Shown in pieces: positions 15,368 through 22,876 of a DNA stretch of 45,689 nt. Origin of the DNA: Fulvivirga sp. (GTDB taxonomy: Bacteria > Bacteroidota > Bacteroidia > Cytophagales > Cyclobacteriaceae); NCBI GenBank assembly GCA_028280565.1, contig JANQLQ010000208.1, positions 1 to 45,689 of the forward strand, written 5' to 3'. The notes under the pieces were generated by a model. That model was given only the letters and a program-made list of their open reading frames with translations, was not told where the DNA came from and made no database searches. Positions within the stretch are counted from its first letter, which is position 1. The number at the start of each line of letters is the position of its first letter. The position numbers and the translations under genes are program-made.

Positions 15368-16954
15368 TTATAGCGGCTTTTTGGGTAGGACATAGTTCTT
15401 TTGAGCCCACTCGCTCCATTTGGTATCCAGTTCTTTTACAAGATCGGGATATTGAGAGGCCAGGTCATTTTGCTCGGCCCGGTCTTTACTCAAGTCGAAA
15501 AGTTGCCAGGTTTCATCGCTTATCTTCTTCACTGCCTTCCAATCCCCTGTGCGGATCGCACAGTTGCTTTGGTGCTCCCAATACATGTATTCATGCTCTT
15601 TGAATGCTGCATTGTCATCAAAAAGGGGGAACAGGCTCTGGCCAGGCAGGGAATGTGCCGTAGTGGTGACATGATAGTCCGAAGGGTATTCCGTACCCGT
15701 GACGTCCAGGATGGTGGGCATGATGTCTACCAGGTATCCTTTGGCATTCGTTATAGATCCTCCGCGTTTGATCTTCCTGGGCCAATGCGCGATCAGTGGG
15801 GTGGAAATCCCTCCTTCATACGTTTGTACTTTGTACTCATAAAAGGGGGTGTTTGAGGCGTTGGCCCAGCTGATCCCATAAGAAACAGCACCGGAATAGC
15901 TCGCCCGGTTGATCCATGAGCCCGGTTTGGTACCAAATTCATCATACATCTCCGCACAAGCGCCATTGTCCGATAGGAAAAAAATAAGGGTGTTCTCAAA
16001 CTGACCGGTTTTCTTTAAATGATCGGTCAGCTTTTTAATGTTGTAATCCACGGCATATACCTGGGCAGCATAAACCGCCATTCTGTAATCGGAACGAATA
16101 CGTTGTGTACTGTCCACTTCGGCCCAGGGTCTTACCCTTGCATCTCTTTCGGCCATCGGAAAATCGTCTTTAAAGAGCCCCATCTCTCTTTGCCTGGCAA
16201 ACCGGGCCTTTCTCATCTCATCCCAGCCTTCCATGTACTTTCCTACAAATTTTTCAATGTCCTCTTCTTTAGCATGCAATGGCCAGTGGGGAGCAGTATA
16301 AGCCAGGTACAGGAAAAACGGATCATCATCTTCCTGGTCTTTTAAAAATCTGATGGCATAATCCGTAAAAGCATCCGTAGTGTAGTATGAATTGGAATCC
16401 GGGGGTGGTAAATGTTGATTCATCAGGGTGACAGGCCTTTTTCCATGTGGATAGAAATAGCTGGTAGCCCCTGCAATGCTGCCATAAAACCTCTCAAAGC
16501 CCCTTTGCAAAGGCCAGCGTGTGGTATCGTGATAGCCGAGGTGCCACTTACCTGCCATATAGGTGTGATATCCGTTGGTGGAAAGTGCCTCTGCAATGGT
16601 GACACATTTTTTATTCAAATATCCCTGGTAACCCTCCGTACCCCACTTTTGATTCTCTCCTTTCGTCCCGTTCGCCATCTGGCCGATACCTGTTTGATGG
16701 GGAAAAAGACCGGTGATCAAACTGGCTCGAGTAGGGCAACAACGTGCTGTATTGTAAAACTGGCTGAACCGGAGACCTCCGTAGGCCAATTCATCTATGG
16801 CAGATGTTGGTATTTCTCCCCCGTAGCTGCCAATATCGGAGAAGCCCATATCGTCTACCATGATCAGTACAATATTAGGACGCTCCTCTTCGGTTTTAGA
16901 AGCGCAGCTAAACAATAAAAGACTTATGAAAAGGGTTGAAATCGTTCGATACAT
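15368..16954 (-). CDS. Sulfatase (arylsulfatase A-like), lipoprotein
   Basis: 528 aa. Lipobox L-F-S-C (Cys17) follows a short hydrophobic leader. Metal motif M-V-D-D-M-G-F-S-D (D34-D35). The formylglycine signature is C72-C-P-T-R76, that is C-x-P-T-R with Thr in place of Ser, as in the arylsulfatase A-like group. H-W-P-L-H-A, F-F-L-S-D-N-G-A and the C-terminal G-D-W-K-A-V-K complete the fold. It is clearly paralogous to the next gene upstream (shared N-T-[AS]-R-C-C-P-T-R-A-S-L, P-H-Q-[TA]-G-I-G-Q-M and A-P-H-W-P-L-H-A). It is 1 bp from the GH2 start, hence one operon. This group differs from the iduronate-sulfatase-like genes to the left, so a different sulfate position is expected. Confidence 0.92.
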   Translation of the reverse strand: MYRTISTLFISLLLFSCASKTEEERPNIVLIMVDDMGFSDIGSYGGEIPTSAIDELAYGGLRFSQFYNTARCCPTRASLITGLFPHQTGIGQMANGTKGENQKWGTEGYQGYLNKKCVTIAEALSTNGYHTYMAGKWHLGYHDTTRWPLQRGFERFYGSIAGATSYFYPHGKRPVTLMNQHLPPPDSNSYYTTDAFTDYAIRFLKDQEDDDPFFLYLAYTAPHWPLHAKEEDIEKFVGKYMEGWDEMRKARFARQREMGLFKDDFPMAERDARVRPWAEVDSTQRIRSDYRMAVYAAQVYAVDYNIKKLTDHLKKTGQFENTLIFFLSDNGACAEMYDEFGTKPGSWINRASYSGAVSYGISWANASNTPFYEYKVQTYEGGISTPLIAHWPRKIKRGGSITNAKGYLVDIMPTILDVTGTEYPSDYHVTTTAHSLPGQSLFPLFDDNAAFKEHEYMYWEHQSNCAIRTGDWKAVKKISDETWQLFDLSKDRAEQNDLASQYPDLVKELDTKWSEWAQKNYVLPKKPL

Positions 16955-16977
16955 AATGACCTGTTAAAATAGTATTT

Positions 16978-18678
16978 TTAGTTCGTGTTATTTTTCATCC
17001 GCTCGGGAACCGCTGGCTGCGGGTAGACCATTGTCCGGTTGGCTTCTTTTTCATAAACCGCTTTTAGTTCTTCCAGCTTTGAAGGATTTTCGGAGGCCAG
17101 GTTATGCATTTCCGTCCTGTCTTCCGCCAAGTTGTAGAGTTCCCATTCTCCCAACGGCAAGGAAACCAGTTTCCAATCCCCCACCCTGATGGCTCTCGAA
17201 TAGAAGTGCTCGAAAAATATGGAGGAGTGCCCTTCACGATTACCTGTCTTCAGCGCAGGCACCAGGCTCTTGCCTTCTATGGCTATCGTTTCTACACCGT
17301 TAAACGTCCTGGGCTGCGCTACACCTGCAATATCCAGGCAGGTAGCCATAAGATCAATAACATGACCGGGTTCGCTGGAAATTTTACCGGTTTGACCGGT
17401 AATGCCCAGGGGCCAATGTACCACGAGTGGTGTACAGATCCCTCCTTCAAAAGTTCTCGCTTTCCAGTAGCGAAAGGGTGTATTGCTCACATTGGCCCAA
17501 TCACGACCAATCCCCGCATAGGTGGTTTGACTTCCGGGTAAGACCGATTGATCGTTGCGCGTGTAAATGACTTCCCTCCCATCCCGGGTCTGGCTATTCC
17601 TGTCAAATCCCGCTTTGGCAGGTGTTTCAGGACTTGCTCCATTATCCGATAAAAAAAATATCACCGTGTTATCGTATTGCCCGTTCTCCTTCAGTTTCTC
17701 AATTAAACGCCCCATTCCCTGGTCGACCCGATCGATCATGGCAGCATGCACGGCCATTTTCCTGGCATGATAGGCTTGATTTTCCAATGAATCCCAGTTT
17801 TTCACAGCTCGCATCTCGGGAGATAGTGCCGGCATTTTTTCAAACAGGCCAAGCGCTTTCATTTTGTCATAGCGTGCCTTTCTAATCTTATCCCAACCCT
17901 GTGTATAGATATCTTCATATTTTTCGATGTCTGCCGGGAGTGCATGAAGGGGCCAGTGAGGTGCAGTGTGTGCGATGTACAGAAAGAAGGGATTATCGTT
18001 TTTAGAAAACTGCTCTACATAGGCCACGGCAGAATCTGAAAGCGCGTCGGTATGATAGTATCCACCGGGTACGGATGGCACGGGTTTATCACCATTAACG
18101 AGGCTAAACGGATCGAAAAAGTCCACTACCCCCCAAATGTTCCCGTAGTACTTATCAAATCCCCTGGCGGTAGGGTACGCATCCAACTCCCCGAAGTCAC
18201 TATCCAGGAAACCCTGGTGATTGAGCCAGGCCAACTGATTCTCTCCATTGGCCCCACCTTGCTGTGCTTTCGTTCTTGATACGTGCCATTTTCCCACCAT
18301 CCCGGTTTGATAACCATTTAGCTTTAGCGCTTCTGCAATGGTGATCGCATTCTTTTTGAGTTGTCCTTCATAACCGGGTAGTCCCTTGTCACCAGTCATC
18401 TGGCCAATCCCGGCCTGGTGCGGATACAGGCCTGTGAGTAGTGACGCCCGGGTGGGGCAACACCTGGAAGTATTGTAAAACTGGGTGAACCTGATCCCAT
18501 CGAAAGCAAGTGTATCCAGGTTGGGAGTCTGGATCTCACCTCCATAGGAGCCCAGGTCCGAGAAGCCCATATCATCCACTAGCACGATGATAAAATTAGT
18601 TTGAACCCGTGGGGACTCGCTGGAACAACTTACTAAAAAAATGGCAACACCCAGCAGGAACATTAGTCGTAAGGACAT
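16978..18678 (-). CDS. Sulfatase (arylsulfatase A-like), lipoprotein, tandem paralogue
   Basis: 566 aa from the Met at 18678, preferred over an in-frame Met 45 bp upstream because it opens a normal lipoprotein leader (M-S-L-R-L-M, lipobox L-V-S-C, Cys18). Metal motif L-V-D-D-M-G-F-S-D; formylglycine signature C73-C-P-T-R77. It is longer than its neighbour because of an insertion after K-W-H-V-S (T-K-A-Q-Q-G-G-A-N-G) and another near R-N-D-Q-S-V-L. It is the first gene of the operon that runs on through sulfatase, GH2, GH27, GH43 and sulfatase (23-bp gap to the next). The promoter should lie in 18679-18932, shared with a divergent GH43 operon. Tandem duplication followed by divergence is the simplest origin. 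Confidence 0.92.
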   Translation of the reverse strand: MSLRLMFLLGVAIFLVSCSSESPRVQTNFIIVLVDDMGFSDLGSYGGEIQTPNLDTLAFDGIRFTQFYNTSRCCPTRASLLTGLYPHQAGIGQMTGDKGLPGYEGQLKKNAITIAEALKLNGYQTGMVGKWHVSRTKAQQGGANGENQLAWLNHQGFLDSDFGELDAYPTARGFDKYYGNIWGVVDFFDPFSLVNGDKPVPSVPGGYYHTDALSDSAVAYVEQFSKNDNPFFLYIAHTAPHWPLHALPADIEKYEDIYTQGWDKIRKARYDKMKALGLFEKMPALSPEMRAVKNWDSLENQAYHARKMAVHAAMIDRVDQGMGRLIEKLKENGQYDNTVIFFLSDNGASPETPAKAGFDRNSQTRDGREVIYTRNDQSVLPGSQTTYAGIGRDWANVSNTPFRYWKARTFEGGICTPLVVHWPLGITGQTGKISSEPGHVIDLMATCLDIAGVAQPRTFNGVETIAIEGKSLVPALKTGNREGHSSIFFEHFYSRAIRVGDWKLVSLPLGEWELYNLAEDRTEMHNLASENPSKLEELKAVYEKEANRTMVYPQPAVPERMKNNTN

Positions 18679-18697
18679 ACTTTTTAGAATTAAAACC

Positions 18698-18803
18698 AAT
18701 GCCATTAGGTTTAGCATACCCATCTACTCTTAAAACTCACAGCGCGTTGGGCTTCCCCTTTAGGGGTTAGGGGGGTGTAGGCCATAACACGAGTGGCATT
18801 GAC
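18698..18803. repeat. Dispersed hairpin repeat family 2, copy 2
   Basis: Sits in the 254-bp divergent region between the sulfatase operon and the GH43 operon. It shares gtttagcatacccatc (18709-18724) and ttcccctttagggg with copy 1 at 9533-9647, in the same order and orientation. The left half of the large hairpin is degenerate here; only the CCCCTTTAGGGG palindrome is intact. Ends AATGCC... and ...GGCATT are inverted. Its place in a shared promoter region could influence both operons. Confidence 0.65.
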
Positions 18804-18932
18804 TTAAAAATAGTGATATCCTATTTCCATTCGACTATATAGCCTGAAGGAAACACTTTCCAGCAAAAGCAATGAATATTCGAGCAACAGCCTGGTACGG
18901 CATAAAACTAACTTGCTCACAAGCTTTCGCCA

Positions 18933-20465
18933 ATGACCAGGTTCTTCATTTCGGGTATTTTAGTATTGTTGCTCTACCAAGTTTCCTATGCCCAACAAAA
19001 GGTAAATGCACAAGTAATCCAGGAAAAGCAACCCTTGGCCGATCAAGGGAATGGTTACTACAAAAACCCCATCTTTCCCGGTAACTATGGTGATCCGTCC
19101 ATTGTTACCGTCGGCGAAGACTACTACATGGGTTTTAGCAGGGGAAACGGTTTTATGATTTGGCATTCAAAAGATCTTATCAACTGGAAGCCCATTGCCA
19201 GGCACACGCTCCCAAAGGCATATAACACGGTATGGGCCATTGATCTTCAATATTTTGATGGGCTTTTTCACGTGTATATGCCCATACGGCAGTACCCGGG
19301 GAAAACGGATATCCCATTTGGTAATTATGTAGTAACGTCACCTTCACCTTCCGGTCCGTGGAGCGATCCCATTGACCTGCAAATTAAAAAACCGGGGGGT
19401 GATTATACAGGCATTGATCCGGGTTTTATTTCGACGCCTGGAGGTGAAAAATATCTTTATGTTTCTCATGGCTGGGTAGTAAAACTTAATACATCCGGGA
19501 CAAAAGCCATTTCAGATGCCCGGAAGGTATATACCGGCTGGGACTATCCTGCCAGCTGGGACGTAGAATGCAAATGTCTGGAAAGTCCCAAACTTTTTAG
19601 GAAAGGAAAGTATTATTACCTAATCTCTGCCCAAGGTGGTACCAATGGCCCTTCTACAGCCCATATGACCGTGGTTGCCAGATCTGAAAGCCCTACAGGC
19701 CCCTGGATAAATTCGCCTTATAATCCCCTCACGCGTACCTATTCGCAGGATGAGCCTTTTTGGCACCAAGGTCATGGCACTGTTTTTCAAGCTGCGGATA
19801 AGCGCTGGTGGACGGTCTACCATGGCCGTCTCAATGGTTTTGAAAAAATGGGCAGGCCCACCTTGCTCATGCCTGTGGAATGGACCGAAGATGACTGGCC
19901 TGTCATAAAAGATCAACTCCGGCCAGGTGGTTTTTTAGAGATCCCCGCAGGTAAAAAGATCACTCATGGCATGCCACTTTCAGATCCCTTTTCAGCAGGT
20001 AAAATTGGGCTGCAATGGAATGGAGATGCCACCACTTTTGAAAACCTCAACGTCACAACGGACGGTTTGAAAACAGTAGAAAATAGAGATTGGGAAATAT
20101 GGCAATATGCCGTCAATAAAAGTTTTGAAGTTTCGGTTAAGCTGATGGGGGTAAGCGCTGGAGGGAAAGCTGGAATCAAACTTGGGACTACTGGTATTTG
20201 TACCGATGGGGAGAATGTAAGGTTTGCAGATGGTCCACCCTGGAGACTCCATCAAAATATGTATCCTATCACCCCTGGAAAAGCTGTTTGGCTTAAAATA
20301 AGAAATCTAAAAAAGGATCTGAGCTTTTACTTAAGCCGGGATAGAGAAAGCTGGGAAAAGTTCAATTCTTCTGTTCGCTCCGACGATAGCTATAAAATTA
20401 TACTATTTTCAACCGGAGACAGCCCGGTAATATTCAAGGATTTTAAATATCAAGGCGTAGAATGA
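18933..20465 (+). CDS. GH43-family glycosidase with C-terminal beta-sandwich
   Basis: 510 aa, signal peptide 1-20 (ends S-Y-A-Q). GH43 propeller with base D54 (N-Y-G-D-P-S-I-V), pKa modulator in G-I-D-P-G-F-I, and acid Glu in C-L-E-S-P-K-L-F. The last 180 residues (from about 345, L-S-D-P-F-S) form a concanavalin-like beta-sandwich as in the C-terminal domain of GH43 beta-xylosidases (W-L-K-I-R, D-R-E-S-W-E-K-F). That layout resembles xylan 1,4-beta-xylosidase or arabinofuranosidase-type GH43s. It is the first gene of a plus-strand two-gene operon divergent from the sulfatase operon. Its stop overlaps the start of the next GH43. Confidence 0.87.
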   Translation: MTRFFISGILVLLLYQVSYAQQKVNAQVIQEKQPLADQGNGYYKNPIFPGNYGDPSIVTVGEDYYMGFSRGNGFMIWHSKDLINWKPIARHTLPKAYNTVWAIDLQYFDGLFHVYMPIRQYPGKTDIPFGNYVVTSPSPSGPWSDPIDLQIKKPGGDYTGIDPGFISTPGGEKYLYVSHGWVVKLNTSGTKAISDARKVYTGWDYPASWDVECKCLESPKLFRKGKYYYLISAQGGTNGPSTAHMTVVARSESPTGPWINSPYNPLTRTYSQDEPFWHQGHGTVFQAADKRWWTVYHGRLNGFEKMGRPTLLMPVEWTEDDWPVIKDQLRPGGFLEIPAGKKITHGMPLSDPFSAGKIGLQWNGDATTFENLNVTTDGLKTVENRDWEIWQYAVNKSFEVSVKLMGVSAGGKAGIKLGTTGICTDGENVRFADGPPWRLHQNMYPITPGKAVWLKIRNLKKDLSFYLSRDRESWEKFNSSVRSDDSYKIILFSTGDSPVIFKDFKYQGVE

Positions 20466-21607
20466 TGAGCAAAAAACTTTTACTTTTTGCAATGGCAGTC
20501 ACACTGGTGAGTTGTGGTGATAAGCCGTCAACAGAAAAAAGTAATTCCGAAAATGTCTTTAGCTACACCAACCCCATCAAGTCGGGGATTGATCCGAATG
20601 GACTGAGGGATTGCCAGGTGCTTCGAGATGGAGATTGGTGGTACATGACCGGCACATCCTACCCGCATTGGTCAAGGCAGGAGGTTGACGGAAACCTCAA
20701 TAAAGGTGTTGTCCTGTACAGATCCAAAAACCTTACGGACTGGGAATTTATCAAGTATATCGTAGAGCGGGGAGATTCCACCAAATGGTACTATCGCAGG
20801 TTTTGGGCACCCGAGATCCAAAAAATAAAAGGTAAATATTACGCACTGTTCAACTGCCGCAACGACGCGCTCGGCTTCCCGGGACAGCATACCGGGTATG
20901 CGGTCGCTGATCATATAGAAGGGCCCTACAGCATAGTCACCGAAGAAAAACCTTTGAGCCGGGGAAATGATCTCACTTTTTTCGAAGATGATGATGGTAA
21001 GGTTTATGCTTTTTGGAACAGGGGGCGAGAGTTTGGGATCGGGTTCGCAGAGCTGGACCTGGAGACTGCCACTTTCCTTACAGAACCAACATCCGCCATT
21101 CAGCCGGCCAAAGTGGACTATGAAATAGATGAGGAAGGTAAGGTTGTAATGGAGCCTAACTACGATAAAACAGCCATGAAAAAGAAAGTAGCCAAGTATT
21201 ACGACTGGGACGCCATTGGGATCGAGGGGACATACGTGATTAAAAATGAGGACACGTATTACTTGTTTTATTCCAGCTGGACACGCGGCTATGAAATCGG
21301 CTATGCGACAGCCGCTTCAGTTACTGGCCCATGGACCAAGTCTCCCACTAATCCCTTCTACGGAGCGATGAGCAAGCAAGCTTGTAAAAAGAACAAGATG
21401 GTATTTGAAGGTGACCCTGACAACCCTTTCAACGCGGTCGGTCACAACGAAATATTCACTGGACCGGACGGGCGCCTGTGGCTTTCATGCCACGGCATCA
21501 CCGAAGGCCAGCCTCCATTTTTGGTGATCGATCCCATTGGGTTTGACGAGGAAGGAAATGTAAGATCCGATGGGCCTACGTATACGGAACAGGTGGTGAA
21601 GCTTTAA
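20462..21607 (+). CDS. GH43-family glycosidase, lipoprotein
   Basis: 381 aa. Lipoprotein leader with lipobox L-V-S-C (Cys18). GH43 features: base Asp in G-L-R-D-C-Q-V-L (D preceded by R, followed by C rather than the common P), W-A-P-E-I, pKa modulator in G-N-D-L-T-F-F-E-D-D-D-G and acid Glu in G-I-E-G-T-Y-V. It is a single propeller without an accessory domain. It overlaps the upstream GH43 by 4 bp; a second ATG three bases later is an equally good start. Its 3' end overlaps the convergent ATPase gene by 4 bp with no terminator between. The two GH43s of this operon differ strongly in sequence, so they should attack different linkages. Confidence 0.85.
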   Translation: MMSKKLLLFAMAVTLVSCGDKPSTEKSNSENVFSYTNPIKSGIDPNGLRDCQVLRDGDWWYMTGTSYPHWSRQEVDGNLNKGVVLYRSKNLTDWEFIKYIVERGDSTKWYYRRFWAPEIQKIKGKYYALFNCRNDALGFPGQHTGYAVADHIEGPYSIVTEEKPLSRGNDLTFFEDDDGKVYAFWNRGREFGIGFAELDLETATFLTEPTSAIQPAKVDYEIDEEGKVVMEPNYDKTAMKKKVAKYYDWDAIGIEGTYVIKNEDTYYLFYSSWTRGYEIGYATAASVTGPWTKSPTNPFYGAMSKQACKKNKMVFEGDPDNPFNAVGHNEIFTGPDGRLWLSCHGITEGQPPFLVIDPIGFDEEGNVRSDGPTYTEQVVKL

Positions 21608-22767
21608 TTATCGGGATTGAGTTTTAAAAGAAAATCATGAAGCCCTATGGTAAAGATGTCATGTTTCATATGAAAAGAATCTGTGCCTTGATAGATGATA
21701 TACTTTTCATTAGGTTTGATATCTTCACAAGCTTCATAAAAACCTCTTTCTAATTGAGGTACAGAGCTTTTTTTGATTTCAACAGCATAAGTGTATCCAT
21801 CAGCATATCTTATCAATAAATCGATCTCTGCACCCCCTGAAGTCCGATAAAAGAATATTTCTGCTTCTTTGGGTATTACACCTGCAATGTTTTCAATCAC
21901 AAAACCTTCCCAACTGGAACCCACTACCGGGTGCGAAAGCAGCGCATCTTTATTTTCGATATTTAACAACGCATGGAGGATGCCCGAATCACGAACATAG
22001 GTTTTCGGGCTCTTTGTGATCCGTTTACCCGTATTAGCATACCATGGCTGCAACTTCCTGATCAAAAACAGGTCGACCAGCAGATCAATATATCGGCTTA
22101 CGGTCTGGTTGCTCACCCCTAAGGAAGAAGCGATCCTGGAAGCATTCAACGTAGAGCCTTGTAGGTGTGCAAGCATTGTCCACAACCTTCGCATCGTAGT
22201 GGAAGGTATCCTGGGGCTGAAAAAAGGGATGTCCCTTTCCAGGTAGGTAGTAATAAAGGCTTTTCTCCACATCAAGCCCTGGTCAGTACTCTTAGCTAAT
22301 AAACTATCAGGGAATCCACCAGATAACCAAAGACGATCCAGGTCTTGTGGATATTCTTTTGAAAGAACAGGCACCATTTCTTCATAAACAATACGGCCCG
22401 CAAGACTCTCCGAAGACTGACGCAATAAGTCAACGGAAGCTGATCCAAGAATAAGAAACTGTCCATTCTTGTGACCCGCCCTACGGTTTTGATCAATGAT
22501 TCCCCTAAGAATAGGGAACAACTCCGGCTTACGCTGGATCTCATCTAGGATCACCAGTTTCCCACGAAGGTTGGTTAAATATTCCAAGGGGTCTTCCAAC
22601 TTGGTAAGGTCCAGCGGGTTTTCCAAATCCAGGTAAATGGAATCGACATGACTACCTACTTCTAAAGATAAGGTAGTCTTACCCACCTGGCGAGGACCGA
22701 TAATCCCCACTGCGGGAAAAAAGGACGTTTTTTCCAGGATACTAGGAAGAGCTAGACGTGTTATCAT
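21604..22767 (-). CDS. AAA+ ATPase with DUF4143 domain
   Basis: 387 aa cytosolic protein. Walker A G-P-R-Q-V-G-K-T-T at 24-32, Walker B L-V-I-L-D-E-I-Q at about 70-77, an A-S-R-I-A-S-S-L-G-V-S winged-helix-like segment near the middle, and a C-terminal DUF4143 nuclease-like part (G-A-E-I-D-L-L and A-V-E-I-K-K-S, a PD-(D/E)XK-like D...E-x-K pattern). The family is very common in Bacteroidota, often in many copies; function is unsettled. It has no evident link to glycan degradation and is flanked by genes of two different operons. Two palindromes lie directly upstream, the first touching the start codon. It looks like an inserted, self-contained unit. Confidence 0.9.
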   Translation of the reverse strand: MITRLALPSILEKTSFFPAVGIIGPRQVGKTTLSLEVGSHVDSIYLDLENPLDLTKLEDPLEYLTNLRGKLVILDEIQRKPELFPILRGIIDQNRRAGHKNGQFLILGSASVDLLRQSSESLAGRIVYEEMVPVLSKEYPQDLDRLWLSGGFPDSLLAKSTDQGLMWRKAFITTYLERDIPFFSPRIPSTTMRRLWTMLAHLQGSTLNASRIASSLGVSNQTVSRYIDLLVDLFLIRKLQPWYANTGKRITKSPKTYVRDSGILHALLNIENKDALLSHPVVGSSWEGFVIENIAGVIPKEAEIFFYRTSGGAEIDLLIRYADGYTYAVEIKKSSVPQLERGFYEACEDIKPNEKYIIYQGTDSFHMKHDIFTIGLHDFLLKLNPDN

Positions 22768-22804
22768 CCTTGCAAATTTACCAGTAGTTGGTAAATTTGC
22801 AAGG
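22768..22804. promoter_or_regulatory. Perfect 16-bp palindrome touching the ATPase start codon
   Basis: Arms CCTTGCAAATTTACCA (22768-22783) and its exact complement (22789-22804) with a 5-nt spacer. The left arm begins on the base next to the ATG (22765-22767). On mRNA it would form a strong hairpin across the ribosome-binding region; on DNA it could be an operator. A related imperfect palindrome follows at 22817-22857. Confidence 0.7.
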
Positions 22805-22816
22805 TTAAATTAAAAT

Positions 22817-22857
22817 AACCTTGCAAATCTTCCATGAGTTGGTAACTTTGCAAGGTT
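22817..22857. promoter_or_regulatory. Second, imperfect palindrome of the same motif
   Basis: AACCTTGCAAA (22817-22827) and its exact complement (22847-22857), with a less symmetric centre. CCTTGCAAA or its complement thus occurs four times in 90 bp upstream of the ATPase gene. Paired sites at this spacing fit cooperative operator binding or recombination-end repeats. Confidence 0.6.
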
Positions 22858-22876
22858 AGCTAATTGTAAGGTCAAC

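Noticed and set aside
16412-16918. A 168-codon plus-strand frame opposite a sulfatase
   Set aside because: Antisense to the formylglycine signature region of a clear sulfatase, with no protein-like features of its own.
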